A stretch of 64,000 bases of DNA from JAZDGX01 sp964482205 (GTDB lineage Bacteria > Eisenbacteria > RBG-16-71-46 > CAIMUX01 > WJJG01): the NCBI GenBank assembly GCA_964482205.1, contig CAYZWI010000006.1, positions 1 to 64,000 of the forward strand, read 5' to 3'. The notes under the pieces are model-generated. The model did no database searches. It was not told the DNA's origin and saw only the letters and a program-made list of their open reading frames with translations. Shown piece after piece: positions 8,500-17,968 of this stretch; the first letter of the stretch is position 1, and every line of letters begins with the position of its first letter. Both the position numbers and the translations under genes were made by a program.

Positions 8500-10203
8500 A
8501 TGGCAGTCGATCGTTGGATGGGGCCGCGCCCCGCGCATTCATCGCTCTTCCGTCACGAAGCGGCCGCGTACTTCGACGAGATGGCCGGACCGGTCGAGCT
8601 TGCGGATGACGACGCGCAAGCGGCCTCTCTGCGCGCGTGCGCGCGCGCCTTGCGGGCCGGGACCGGCGACGATCATCCTGCGACGCCGTCTCGCTGGCTG
8701 CGCGAATTCGCCGCCTGGGGGGCCGTTCCCGAGCTCGAGGCCAAGCGCCTCTCCGTCCCCGTCACAATGCGCGCGCTCGGCGACTTCCTGGGCCCCGGGA
8801 ACGCGACTCTCCTGCGCCGCCTGCGGCGAGAAGCGGGCATCGTTTCGGCGCCGCAGTTTCGAAAGGCCCTGCTTCGCAAGGAGGCGTCGCTGCGCTTGCT
8901 CCTGGGCGATGAACCTTGCGCGACGCTTTCGGATCGCCTGGAGGCGCGCGCCCTCGCGCCCGGGTTCTGGCCGCGTCACACCGCTCAGCGCCCGTCGCAG
9001 GAAATCCGGCAGTGGAAGGCTTGGGCCGCGTTGAACGATATCGAGCTTGCGGGAGAGGCGCGCAGAGGGTGCGAGCTCATCGAACGGGCTCTGTGGGTCG
9101 CCTCGGCTGACGATCCGAATCGGGCGCTTGGCCGCCTGGCGGCCCTGCCTGCCGCGCGCCTCGAGGGGGACCCGGCCGATCGGGTGCGCATCGAAGATGG
9201 AAATCGCGCGCCCACCGAGATCCTCGTCGTCGAATCCGGGCGCCACGCGGCGCGCACCGTCCTCGAGACGGGCACGCGCGCGCACTTGGACGGGCTCCTG
9301 GCCCTCATCGCCGAGCGCACCGGCTCGCCGCAGGATGCTCTTCCTCTTCCCCTTCCCCACAGCGAGGAAGAGGCCTACGCGCTGGCCGGCCTGCCCTGGA
9401 TCCCTCCCGAGCTTCGCGAAGGGCGAGGCGAGATCGCGCGCGCGGCGAAGCTGGGCGTGCCCCGACTGGTCGGATGCGCGGATCTGCGCGGCGTCTTCCA
9501 TGTCCACACCGACTGGAGCGACGGGCGGGCGAGCATTCGGGAGCTGACGGAAGCGGCGCGGGCGCGCGGCTGGGAGTACCTCGGCATCGCCGACCATTCG
9601 CAGGCGGCGGGCTATGCGAACGGCCTCACGCCGGAGCGGCTGGCCGCCCAGGCGGAGGAGATCGCCCGGGTGCAGCGCGAGTTCCCCGGCGTGCGCATCC
9701 TGCGCGGTGTCGAGTGCGATGTGCTCCTCGACGGGCGGCTCGATTTCGACGACGCGCTGCTCGCCTCTCTCGACTTCGTGATCGCCTCCATCCACACCGG
9801 TCTCGACGTGGAGATGGAGCCGCTCACCGATCGCGTCGTCAGGGCGATCCGCCATCCGGCGACCACGATCCTGGGCCACCCCTCGGGGCGCTTGCTGCGC
9901 GAGCGGGGCGCCTCGTCGCTCGACTGGCTGCGCGTCTTCCAGGCAGCCGCGGAGGAGGGCACGCTGCTCGAATTCAACACCTCTCCGGATCGCCTCGACC
10001 TCGACTGGCGGCTCATCCGCGCGGCGACTTCCCTCGGCGCGCGCCTGTGCGTCAATCCCGATGCGCATCGTCTGGAGGCGTTCGACGCGCTCGCCTACGG
10101 AATCGAGACGGCCCGCAAGGGCTGGCTCGTTCCCGAGCAGGTCTTCAACACGCTCTCACGGGAAAGCATGGAGGCGCAGCTGCATGAAAAGCGTAAGCGA
10201 TGA
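8500..10203 (+). CDS. PolX-like protein with inactive polymerase domain and intact PHP phosphoesterase
   Basis: A 567-residue protein with the layout of bacterial family X DNA polymerases: N-terminal helical part, polymerase beta-like domain, C-terminal PHP nuclease. The PHP metal motifs are complete: HVHTDWSD (334-341), IADHSQ (363-368), GVEC (403-406), IHTG (431-434), GHPSGR (459-464) and NPDAH (519-523). In the polymerase palm, the segment that normally reads like GSLRRGRETVGDLDLL appears as GEARRGCELIERALWV (185-200), so the GS and both catalytic aspartates are lost. The likely activity is therefore a 3'-5' exonuclease, 3'-phosphatase or AP-endonuclease type PHP function without synthesis. 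It overlaps endonuclease III by 20 bases, which suggests base-excision repair. GGGAGG precedes the ATG. Confidence 0.85.
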   Translation: MAVDRWMGPRPAHSSLFRHEAAAYFDEMAGPVELADDDAQAASLRACARALRAGTGDDHPATPSRWLREFAAWGAVPELEAKRLSVPVTMRALGDFLGPGNATLLRRLRREAGIVSAPQFRKALLRKEASLRLLLGDEPCATLSDRLEARALAPGFWPRHTAQRPSQEIRQWKAWAALNDIELAGEARRGCELIERALWVASADDPNRALGRLAALPAARLEGDPADRVRIEDGNRAPTEILVVESGRHAARTVLETGTRAHLDGLLALIAERTGSPQDALPLPLPHSEEEAYALAGLPWIPPELREGRGEIARAAKLGVPRLVGCADLRGVFHVHTDWSDGRASIRELTEAARARGWEYLGIADHSQAAGYANGLTPERLAAQAEEIARVQREFPGVRILRGVECDVLLDGRLDFDDALLASLDFVIASIHTGLDVEMEPLTDRVVRAIRHPATTILGHPSGRLLRERGASSLDWLRVFQAAAEEGTLLEFNTSPDRLDLDWRLIRAATSLGARLCVNPDAHRLEAFDALAYGIETARKGWLVPEQVFNTLSRESMEAQLHEKRKR

Positions 10204-11005
10204 AGGAAGGCGCGGGGCCGCACGAGCGCGGAAGCTGCCCGCAGGCACGCGGAAGACGCCCGCAGCCGCAGTGAAGCCGGACTCCTCCCGGGTGCGCGCC
10301 GTCATCCGGACCCTCGCGCGGCTCTATCCCGACGCGAAGACCGCGCTCAATTTTCGAAATCCCTATGAACTCTTCGTCGCCACGGTTCTCTCGGCCCAAT
10401 GCACGGATGAGCGCGTCAACCAGGTGACTCCCGCTTTCTTCGCCCGCTTTCCGGACGCTACCGCGCTCGCCCGCGGCAGCGCGGAGGAAATCGAGCGGCT
10501 GATCTACCCCACCGGCTTTTTCCGCAACAAGACGCGCAGCTTGCGGGCGGCCGGGGCCGCGATGGTCGAACGGCATGCGGGGCAGGTGCCCGGGACGCTC
10601 GATGAGCTCGTCGCTCTTCCGGGCATCGGCCGCAAGACGGCCAATGTGATCCTCGGAAACGCGTTCGGCATTCCGGGAATCACGGTCGACACGCATGTGG
10701 CGCGGCTTTCGCAACGCCTGGGATGGTCGCGCGAGACCGACCCGGTGAAGATCGAGCGGGACCTGATGGCCCTCATTCCCCGCGCGGAATGGACCTCGCT
10801 GTCGCTTCGCTTGATCGAGCACGGACGGAGAATCTGCGTCGCGCGAAAACCGCGCTGTCCCGGATGCGCGCTCCTGTCCGATTGCCCGACCGGACCCGCG
10901 TTGAACGGCCTCGTCGAGAAACCGGCGCCTTCCAAGCGCGCGCCCTTGGCCGCCAGCGCGAAGCGGCGCGCGGCGACGCAACGATCGCTTCGCAAGCGCC
11001 CGTAA
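10184..11005 (+). CDS. nth: Endonuclease III, DNA glycosylase/AP lyase
   Basis: Excises oxidised pyrimidines and cuts at the abasic site. The helix-hairpin-helix LPGIGRKTANVIL carries the catalytic lysine (K151), VDTHVAR holds the catalytic aspartate (D169), and the 4Fe-4S loop is C218-x6-C225-x2-C228-x5-C234. The 273 residues exceed the usual 210-220 because of a basic N-terminal leader of about 30 residues and a basic, alanine-rich C-terminal tail of about 35. The start at 10184 lies inside the end of the PolX-like gene (20-base overlap), so the two proteins are probably translationally coupled. Confidence 0.95.
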   Translation: MKSVSDEGRRGAARARKLPAGTRKTPAAAVKPDSSRVRAVIRTLARLYPDAKTALNFRNPYELFVATVLSAQCTDERVNQVTPAFFARFPDATALARGSAEEIERLIYPTGFFRNKTRSLRAAGAAMVERHAGQVPGTLDELVALPGIGRKTANVILGNAFGIPGITVDTHVARLSQRLGWSRETDPVKIERDLMALIPRAEWTSLSLRLIEHGRRICVARKPRCPGCALLSDCPTGPALNGLVEKPAPSKRAPLAASAKRRAATQRSLRKRP

Positions 11006-11040
11006 CGCGCAGCGCCCGGCGGAATGGTCAGCGGGACTCG

Positions 11041-11862
11041 TCAGCGGGGACTCGACAGTTGCGCGATCATGCGTCCCGCTTCCTCGAGATCGATCTCCGA
11101 ATTGCGGCAGGGGCCCTCGGGCCTTCGATTGGCGAGCGAGAGGACGAGGAAACGACCGGCGAGCTCGCGCACTCCGGCAACCAGGTCCCGTTCGCAGGCG
11201 ATGGCGAGCACTCCCGCGGGCGGGGCGCGGAAGATCGCGGCGCGCGCTTCCTCGCCGCCGGTGACGATCGCGATGCGCGCGCCCGACCGGCCTGCCAAGG
11301 CGCGCAGCTCGCTCATCAAATCGGGCCGCAGGCAACGCGGGGCGAGAACGAGAACGCCTTCGCCGTCCGTCTTCCGGCGCGACCCGGCCAGGCGGTTGGC
11401 CACGAGCAGGAAGGCGTGCGCGATGCGATCGCTCGAAACGCCGAAGGTGCGCGCGGCGCTCGCGCATGGTGGCCAGAGCAGAAAGACCCAGGCCCGCAGC
11501 GGGCGCGCGATGACGGCGGGCAGCGACAGGCCGCAGACGCGCAGGCAGAGAAGGAGCGCGGGCAAGAGGAGCAGCGCCGCGCCGGCCGCCCATGCGATGC
11601 GCGCGCCCACGGCGCCGATGCCGAACTGCGCTCCGCGCGGAAGCGCGAGCCAGACGAGCAGGGACCACGCAAGGACGAGGGTGAGCACGACGAGGGCATG
11701 GAAGAGGACGAAGAGAAACGGCCCCGCGCGCCGGATGCTCTCCCCCGCTCCCTGGCTCGCGTCCCATCCCGCCCAGGCATCGCCCAGGACGCGAGGCCGC
11801 AGCAGGCCAGCGTCCGCGTGGCCCGCGGACTCCGGCCTTTGCCCCTTCGCCGAACCGCTCAT
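11041..11862 (-). CDS. DUF116-like membrane protein
   Basis: A 273-residue protein with two transmembrane helices (about residues 46-70 and 87-107) and a C-terminal cytosolic part. LVLAPRCLR, IAIVTGGEEAR and GVLAIACERDL recall DUF116 (LPHCLR; GGS; GVAC motifs). The cysteine-rich stretch usually found just after CLR appears to be missing, so metal binding may be reduced. It converges with nth, with 35 bases between the two stop codons, and lies downstream of the NifU-like gene on the same strand. The function of DUF116 is not established. The family call is from memory of motifs and is moderately secure. Confidence 0.6.
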   Translation of the reverse strand: MSGSAKGQRPESAGHADAGLLRPRVLGDAWAGWDASQGAGESIRRAGPFLFVLFHALVVLTLVLAWSLLVWLALPRGAQFGIGAVGARIAWAAGAALLLLPALLLCLRVCGLSLPAVIARPLRAWVFLLWPPCASAARTFGVSSDRIAHAFLLVANRLAGSRRKTDGEGVLVLAPRCLRPDLMSELRALAGRSGARIAIVTGGEEARAAIFRAPPAGVLAIACERDLVAGVRELAGRFLVLSLANRRPEGPCRNSEIDLEEAGRMIAQLSSPR

Positions 11863-11944
11863 GAAGCCGTCCGCGGTGTTTGAGTGATCGGGCGCCGCAT
11901 CGACCGGCCGGCGAGGCCCCAGCCGGCCCGCAGCGACCTGGCCG

Positions 11945-12172
11945 CTACACGCTGACCACTTCTTCCAAATCCGGAAACGCCTGGCGCAGCGCCCGCTCCA
12001 CGCCCGCTTTCAAGGTCATCAAGGCCATCGGGCAACTGTGGCAGGCCCCGGTCAAGCGCACATACACCTTGTTGTCCTTTACATCCACGAGGTCCACCCC
12101 GCCGCCGTGCGCGGTGAGCGCGGGTTTGACCCTCTCTTCCAGGACCTTCACCACTTCTTCACGATCCAACAT
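11945..12172 (-). CDS. NifU C-terminal-domain iron-sulphur scaffold protein
   Basis: A 75-residue stand-alone NifU-like (Nfu) domain. It has the family's CxxC pair in TGACHSCPMA (C44, C47), which holds a transferable Fe-S cluster at the interface of a dimer, and the preceding HGGGVDLVDV motif. Such proteins deliver clusters to apo-enzymes in the cytoplasm. An AAGGAGG site lies 4 bases before the ATG. A neighbouring client could be QueG, which needs two 4Fe-4S clusters and is encoded immediately upstream on the same strand; that link is inference. Confidence 0.92.
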   Translation of the reverse strand: MLDREEVVKVLEERVKPALTAHGGGVDLVDVKDNKVYVRLTGACHSCPMALMTLKAGVERALRQAFPDLEEVVSV

Positions 12173-12192
12173 GCTGCCTCCTTGTAAGAGCT

Positions 12193-12207
12193 GGGGCGAA
12201 TCGCCCC
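12193..12207. repeat. Small GC-rich hairpin between queG and the NifU-like gene
   Basis: GGGGCG and CGCCCC flank a 3-base AAT loop (15 bases in all). It sits after the queG stop and just before the ribosome binding site of the NifU-like gene on the minus strand. There is no T-run, so it may be a weak terminator, an mRNA processing site or chance. Confidence 0.3.
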
Positions 12208-12244
12208 CTGAGAGCCTGCAAAGTATCGATGCCAGGCTCCGGCG

Positions 12245-13407
12245 TCAACCCGGGCCGCGGGCCCGGTCACTGCGAATGGCTCTCGCATTGCGAACGAGCC
12301 CATCGAAACCCGCCCGCGAAAGGGCGGTTCCTGCCACGCGCGCTTCACAGCCGGCGCGATCCATGGCCAGCCAGGAGTCGAGGTCCGGCGGAAATGCGCC
12401 CGGAAATCCGCTCCCGCCATCCGAATGCGCGTCTCCCCGCGCGGCCGGCGGTGCGGCGGCGCCTCCCCGGTTTGCGGCGATCGCTCCCGATGCGCGCCCG
12501 GGCGCATTCCAGGGGCAGGCTTCCTGGCAGAGATCGCATCCAAAGAGCCAGGGATCGATCCGCGGCCGGCTGTCGGGAAACGGGCCGCGATGCTCGACGG
12601 TCCAATAGGCAATGCACCGGCGCGCATCGAGCCGGGAAGGTTCGGACAAGGCCCCGTGTGGGCACGCCTCGTGGCAGCGCCGGCAGTCTCCGCAACCCGA
12701 AGGCAAAGGACTTCCCGCCGGCAGCTCGGCGTCGAGAAAGAGTTCCCCGAGCACGAGCCAGGAACCGATTCCCGGAACCACGAGGCAGCCGTTCCGTCCG
12801 ATCCATCCCAGGCCCGCGGCCGCGGCCCAGTGGCGCTCGAGCACCAGGGAGGAATCGACCGCGATTCTCGCGCGCACGCCGGGGAGCCACTCGCGAATGC
12901 GCCCGAGCAACGCCCGCAGCCCCGCGCGCACCACGATGTGGTAGTCGGGCCCCTGCGCAAAGCGCGCGATGCGGACGGCGCCGGCCGGACCATGTCCATC
13001 CCGTGCGTACGACCCGCCCGGCACGCCTTCTTCCGCTGCCTCTTCACTCCTTTGCCGCCACCGGCCACCGGAATCGGGCGCCTCGGGCGCAGGCATTCGC
13101 GAACCATACGCGCGCGCAACGCACACCACGCTGCGAACGCCCTTCAAGACGCGCTCCGGATCGCAGCGGGCGAGGGGATCGCGGGCCATGTAGGCCATCC
13201 CCGCGTGGTCCCCGCGCGAGATCCAGGCGAGGAGCGGTTCGGGATCGGGCCGGGAGCGCGCCGAAGCGATGGCGCAGGCGTCGAAGCCGCATTCGCGGGC
13301 GGCCGCGAGGATGCGCGCGGCGAGCGGCTCGGCGGAATTGCTCTCCGGACGTTCCGCGCCGAGGCCCGGCCGGGCCTTTGCCGCTTCGTCCTCGCTCCTC
13401 TCCCCCA

Positions 13408-13408
<1 letters not shown>
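12245..13408 (-). CDS. queG: Epoxyqueuosine reductase
   Basis: Cobalamin- and Fe-S-dependent last step of queuosine synthesis in tRNA. Two ferredoxin-like clusters are visible: CGDCRRCHEACP (C239, C242, C245, C249) and CDLCQEACP (C291, C294, C298), with C265 between. The cobalamin-domain segments ARFAQGPDYH (148-157) and AVDSSLVLERHWAAAAGLGW (183-202, with the likely proton-donor Asp) match the family. A low-complexity insertion of about 40 residues (103-143) precedes ARFAQGPDYH. The ATG at 13408 shares one base with the tryptophanase stop codon, with GGCGGAG just upstream; an in-frame GTG at 13411 is also possible. Length (387) is close to the usual 380. Confidence 0.93.
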
Positions 13409-14787
<1,379 letters not shown>

Positions 14788-14947
14788 GCGATTGCCTCCT
14801 CGATGGCGTTGCGAGTTCGGGCGCAGTCTACCCTACGCGAAGGTCTCGGTGGAGCGGCTTTCTGCGGAGACGCTGCGGCCCGCGGCAAGCGCCGGGAAGC
14901 AAAAGGGGATGCCTGCTCGACAGGCATCCCCTTTGATCGATCCAAAA
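14788..14947. other. Intergenic region upstream of tnaA
   Basis: 160 bases holding the SirB1-gene terminator (14902-14934). A TAGACT sequence is seen before tnaA without a matching -35 box. No short Trp-containing leader frame was found. Confidence 0.4.
14902..14934 (-). terminator. Rho-independent terminator after the SirB1-like gene
   Basis: A perfect 14-base-pair inverted repeat, AAAGGGGATGCCTG (14902-14915) and CAGGCATCCCCTTT (14921-14934), with a 5-base loop. On the minus strand it lies 14 bases after the stop of the SirB1-like gene and ends in TTTT, as expected for an intrinsic terminator. A-T pairs at the base also allow function on the plus strand. Confidence 0.85.
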
Positions 14948-15883
14948 TCAGCGGCTGCCGGCGGGGCGCTGCATGCGAAGAATGTCGACGTAGCGGATCA
15001 GCCGCCGCACTCGCCGCCGGTCGCGCGAGCGCGAATAGGTCAGGATCAGGTGGCGCAGAAGGCGAATCACCATGTCGCGCGGCGAAGCGATCGAGAGGTA
15101 ATCGGAGACGAAGGAAGGGCGCACATAATAGCCCTCGCTCGTCAGGATCTGGGTGCATTGCTCGCGCGTCAGCAACCGCCCGCCGTTGTAGGGATCGAAG
15201 AAGATCTCGGTCACGCCGTCCTGATGCTTGACGAGGAAGTTCTTCGGCAGGCCCACGCCGTACAGCGGGAGGCCGAGGCGGCGCCCGACGAGAATCGTGA
15301 CCGCCGCGAGCGAGAGCGGAATCCCCCGCCGGCGCGCGATCACCTGGTTCAGATAGCAGTTGTCGGGATCGTAGAAATTCTCGCGGTCTCCCTCGAAGCC
15401 CACCTCCTCGAACAGATAGCGGCACAGCCGGGCCACCTTCTCCTGAGGCGAGTACTCGGGCAGCAGTTGCGGCCGGAGGCCGTCGGCGAGATCTTCGAGC
15501 TCGGCCGCGATCTTGTCGCAGTCGAGGTCGGGATACTCGATCTTGGCGACGAGGCACAGGGCCGCCTCAAGGTCGAAGCTGCCTGAGCGACGGACCGCAA
15601 GCTGACGGAATTGGCGTTCGAGCTGATCGGTCTGGATGCGCTGCGTGACATAGCGGGCGCGGATCCTCAGTCGAGGATCGGCCGCTTCGCGCGCCTCCGC
15701 GAGATACGGAAGAGCCCGCGGACCCAGCCGCACGAGATTGTCCCAGACCATCCCGACGATGCGCTCGTCATCGTCGGTGAGCAACGAGGTCAGCGCCCGA
15801 ATCTCCCGCCCGGAATCTCTCCGGCCGGTCTCGCGGTCGCTGCGACCTTCGCGGCCTCGAACCTGTCCCACGCGATCGGTCAT
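14948..15883 (-). CDS. SirB1-family transglutaminase-like protein
   Basis: A 311-residue protein with an N-terminal helical, arginine-rich part and a SirB1/transglutaminase-like core: YDPDNCYLNQVIARRRGIPL holds the conserved Cys and the R-R-G-I-P-L stretch, followed by GVGLPKNFLVKH and EIFFDPYNGGRLL. SirB1-like proteins in other bacteria often sit near translation or tRNA-modification genes; their activity is uncertain. I chose the ATG at 15883 because GGAGG lies 7 bases upstream; an upstream in-frame start at 15943 lacks such a site. A promoter-like pair is at 15952-15980 and a strong terminator follows the gene, so it looks monocistronic. Confidence 0.8.
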   Translation of the reverse strand: MTDRVGQVRGREGRSDRETGRRDSGREIRALTSLLTDDDERIVGMVWDNLVRLGPRALPYLAEAREAADPRLRIRARYVTQRIQTDQLERQFRQLAVRRSGSFDLEAALCLVAKIEYPDLDCDKIAAELEDLADGLRPQLLPEYSPQEKVARLCRYLFEEVGFEGDRENFYDPDNCYLNQVIARRRGIPLSLAAVTILVGRRLGLPLYGVGLPKNFLVKHQDGVTEIFFDPYNGGRLLTREQCTQILTSEGYYVRPSFVSDYLSIASPRDMVIRLLRHLILTYSRSRDRRRVRRLIRYVDILRMQRPAGSR

Positions 15884-15951
15884 CGATTGCCCTCCGCCGC
15901 CGGGAGAAAAAGCGGGCCGGATGAGGCGGCCCCTCCGGCTCACTATTGAAT

Positions 15952-15980
15952 AGCGTACATGCTCACCGCACCCTACTCAA
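15952..15980 (-). promoter_or_regulatory. Possible promoter of the SirB1-like gene
   Basis: TTGAGT (15980-15975) and TACGCT (15957-15952) on the minus strand with a 17-base spacer, about 69 bases before the ATG at 15883. Confidence 0.35.
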
Positions 15981-16118
15981 CCCCCGGGAAGCTCCCCCCG
16001 TTCCCACCCGGGAGATTCTCTCCGGGGGCGGCATTATGCCGATGCGCCTCTCGCGAAGTACAGCCCCGAAACAGGGTTTCCCAAGGAGCTTGCAGCTTCA
16101 GAGAAAAGGGCCACTTAC

Positions 16119-16132
16119 GGGCTTCGAAGCCC
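16119..16132. repeat. 14-base perfect palindrome
   Basis: GGGCTTCGAAGCCC reads the same on both strands and could fold as a 5-base-pair stem with a TCGA loop. It lies in the long non-coding gap before the dihydrouridine synthase gene. Operator or RNA hairpin; role unknown. Confidence 0.4.
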
Positions 16133-16367
16133 TCGGCCCACGATCGTTCGGCGGACGCAGCCAACTTCGGGCAAGCCCCAAGGGACTCGCTCTGCTCCAC
16201 GAGGGCCTGCTCCAGGTCGCGAAGGTTTTTCCGAAATCAGGCCCGACAAAATCCTTGCGCACATGAGCGCTCATCCCGGAACAATGACCGGTCCATCGGC
16301 GAAGGCTTCCAGGAACTCGCGCCCGGCGAGTCACACAGAGTCCGATTGCATTTCAGGAGATCCGCGC

Positions 16368-17441
16368 ATGTCCGTTCGCGGCCTCGAGGGAGCATTTCCG
16401 CTCGTTCTCGCTCCGCTCGAGGACATCACCGACGGCCCCTTCCGGCGCCTCGCCCGCCGCTTCGGCGCGGATCTCGTGTACTCGGAGTTCGTGTCCGCCG
16501 ACGGCCTCACCCACGGCTCCTCGGGATGCCGGGAGAAGCTGCGCCTGACCGCCGAGGAGCACCCGATCGCGATCCAGGTCTGCGGCAGCCGCATCGAACC
16601 GCTGATCGAAGCGGCGCGCATGGCGGAAGCCGCGGGAGCCGATTGCGTGGATTTGAATTTCGGATGCCCGGCCCGCAAGGTGGCCGGGAAGGGCGCGGGC
16701 GCGGGACTGCTGCGCGAGCCCGAGAAGATCGAAGCCATCGCGGCGGCCGCCGTCGCGGCCCTGCGCGTGCCGGTGACCGCCAAGATCCGCCTCGGATGGG
16801 ACGCGGAGACCATCAATGTCATCGACGTGAGCGAGCGCCTCGCCCGCGCGGGCGTCGCGGCCATTGCGCTCCACGCGCGCACGCGCAGCCAAGCCTTCGG
16901 CGGCCAGGCGGATTGGCGCTGGATCGCGCGCGTGAAGGCGAGCGTTCCGGTTGCGGTCATCGGCAATGGCGATGTGCGGGAACCGGAAGACGCGGCGCGC
17001 ATGTTTCGCGAGACGGGTTGCGACGCGGTCATGATCGGAAGGGCGGCCATGGGCAATCCCTGGATCTTCTCCCGCACGCGCCGCTATCTCAGCACCGGCG
17101 TGCTGCCCGATCCGCCGGGAGCGGAGGAGCGATTCCAGGTCCTGCTCGCGCACTTGAGCGACGCGGCCGCGGAGAAGGGCGAGCGGCGCGCCGTGATCGA
17201 GATGCGCAAGCTCTACCGCGGCTACCTGCGCGGACTGCCGGGAGCCGCCCGATTGCGCGCCGGGCTGATGTCGCCCGTCACGATCGAGGACGTGCGCGGC
17301 CTGATCGAGGCGTGGGCTCCCGAGCCCGACGATCACGATCACAGGGACGAGGCGGTTGGCTTCCAGCGTCCGAGCGGCCGCCCGCCGGGAGAAGGGCCGG
17401 TTCGCGCGGACGAGCGCCTGGGGAGGAGAGACGAACGATGA
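16368..17441 (+). CDS. dus: tRNA-dihydrouridine synthase (DusB-like)
   Basis: Flavoenzyme that reduces uridines in the tRNA D-loop. The FMN barrel opens with LAPLEDITDGPFR (about 14-26); the catalytic cysteine is in DLNFGCPARKV (C100); TAKIRLGW (137-144) carries the FMN lysine; IALHARTRSQ, IGNGDV and MIGRAAMGNPWIF complete the flavin site. I chose the ATG at 16368 because AGGAGA lies 7 bases upstream and homology starts at once. The last 30 or so residues form a charged, arginine/glycine-rich tail. The stop overlaps the start of the next gene in an ATGA, so the pair is coupled. Confidence 0.94.
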   Translation: MSVRGLEGAFPLVLAPLEDITDGPFRRLARRFGADLVYSEFVSADGLTHGSSGCREKLRLTAEEHPIAIQVCGSRIEPLIEAARMAEAAGADCVDLNFGCPARKVAGKGAGAGLLREPEKIEAIAAAAVAALRVPVTAKIRLGWDAETINVIDVSERLARAGVAAIALHARTRSQAFGGQADWRWIARVKASVPVAVIGNGDVREPEDAARMFRETGCDAVMIGRAAMGNPWIFSRTRRYLSTGVLPDPPGAEERFQVLLAHLSDAAAEKGERRAVIEMRKLYRGYLRGLPGAARLRAGLMSPVTIEDVRGLIEAWAPEPDDHDHRDEAVGFQRPSGRPPGEGPVRADERLGRRDER

Positions 17442-17851
17442 CGACGATGCGTGAGGAAGAACGCGACGATCTGCTCGCCGAGGCCCGCCGCGCGGCGCGA
17501 AGGGCCTGCTCTCCGCCGCGGGAAGCGACGGGGGCGCTGGCCGTCACCGCTGAGGGAGCGCGCATCCCCGGAACCGCCGTGCGCCTCGAGATCGCGGCCG
17601 GCCTCTCGATCTGCGCCGAGCACGCCGCCCTCTGCGCGGCCCGGGCGGCGGGCGATTCCCCCGTCCAGCTGCTCGTGCTCTGGATCCCGGCGGGCGCGGG
17701 CGCCCATCCCTGCGGACAGTGCCTGCAGGTCTGGCGCGAGCTGGCTCCCCAGGCGCCCATGCTCTTTCAACGGGGAGACGAAGAGCCGCGAATCCTGGAG
17801 CTCGAATCTCTGCTCCCGGACGCCTTCAGCCATTTCGAGCGCGGGGCTTGA
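17438..17851 (+). CDS. Cytidine-deaminase-like protein
   Basis: A 137-residue member of the small tetrameric CDA-fold zinc deaminases. The zinc site is intact: CAEHAAL (C59, E61) and PCGQC (C92, C95). In ordinary cytidine deaminases an N-x-E motif (as in NVEN) lies just before the first zinc cysteine and holds the ribose. Here the aligned residues are V48-R49-L50-E51, so the substrate pocket has changed. It may deaminate another base or nucleoside, or be a divergent cytidine deaminase; I therefore give no symbol. It starts inside the stop codon of the dihydrouridine synthase gene (ATGA). Confidence 0.8.
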   Translation: MTTMREEERDDLLAEARRAARRACSPPREATGALAVTAEGARIPGTAVRLEIAAGLSICAEHAALCAARAAGDSPVQLLVLWIPAGAGAHPCGQCLQVWRELAPQAPMLFQRGDEEPRILELESLLPDAFSHFERGA

Positions 17852-17895
17852 GCGCGCGCTTCCCAGCGCCGCCCGCCTCCTCCGCCTTCCGCCGC

Positions 17896-17925
17896 TTGAC
17901 CGGCTTCCCCGCCGGTTGGTAGCTT
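17896..17925 (+). promoter_or_regulatory. Likely promoter of the TonB-receptor operon
   Basis: TTGACC (17896-17901) and TAGCTT (17920-17925) with an 18-base spacer, about 43 bases before the receptor ATG. The same -10 hexamer and spacer occur before dxs. Confidence 0.45.
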
Positions 17926-17968
17926 CTCCCCGCATCTTCCTTTCGAACCATCATGGAGAGGCCGCGCA

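Larger units (their letters stand above)
15884..16367. other. 484-base divergent non-coding region
   Basis: No protein on either strand looks real here. Base composition is a little less GC-rich than the neighbouring genes. It contains the candidate SirB1 promoter (15952-15980), an imperfect CCCGG...CCGGG hairpin near 16010-16027 and a perfect 14-base palindrome (16119-16132). A short regulatory RNA is possible, but no known RNA family is recognisable by eye. Confidence 0.4.

Noticed and set aside
11027..11053. Two near-identical 13-14 base copies (GTCAGCGGGACTC and GTCAGCGGGGACTC) next to the DUF116 stop
   Set aside because: Too short and imperfect to be an attachment site or mobile-element end; part of the second copy is coding.
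14788..14947. TnaC-type leader peptide before tryptophanase
   Set aside because: No short frame with a suitable start, Trp and Pro codons was found in the gap.
15884..16367. SRP RNA, tmRNA, RNase P or 6S RNA in the non-coding gap
   Set aside because: None of the conserved sequence cores I know was seen; only short palindromes remain.
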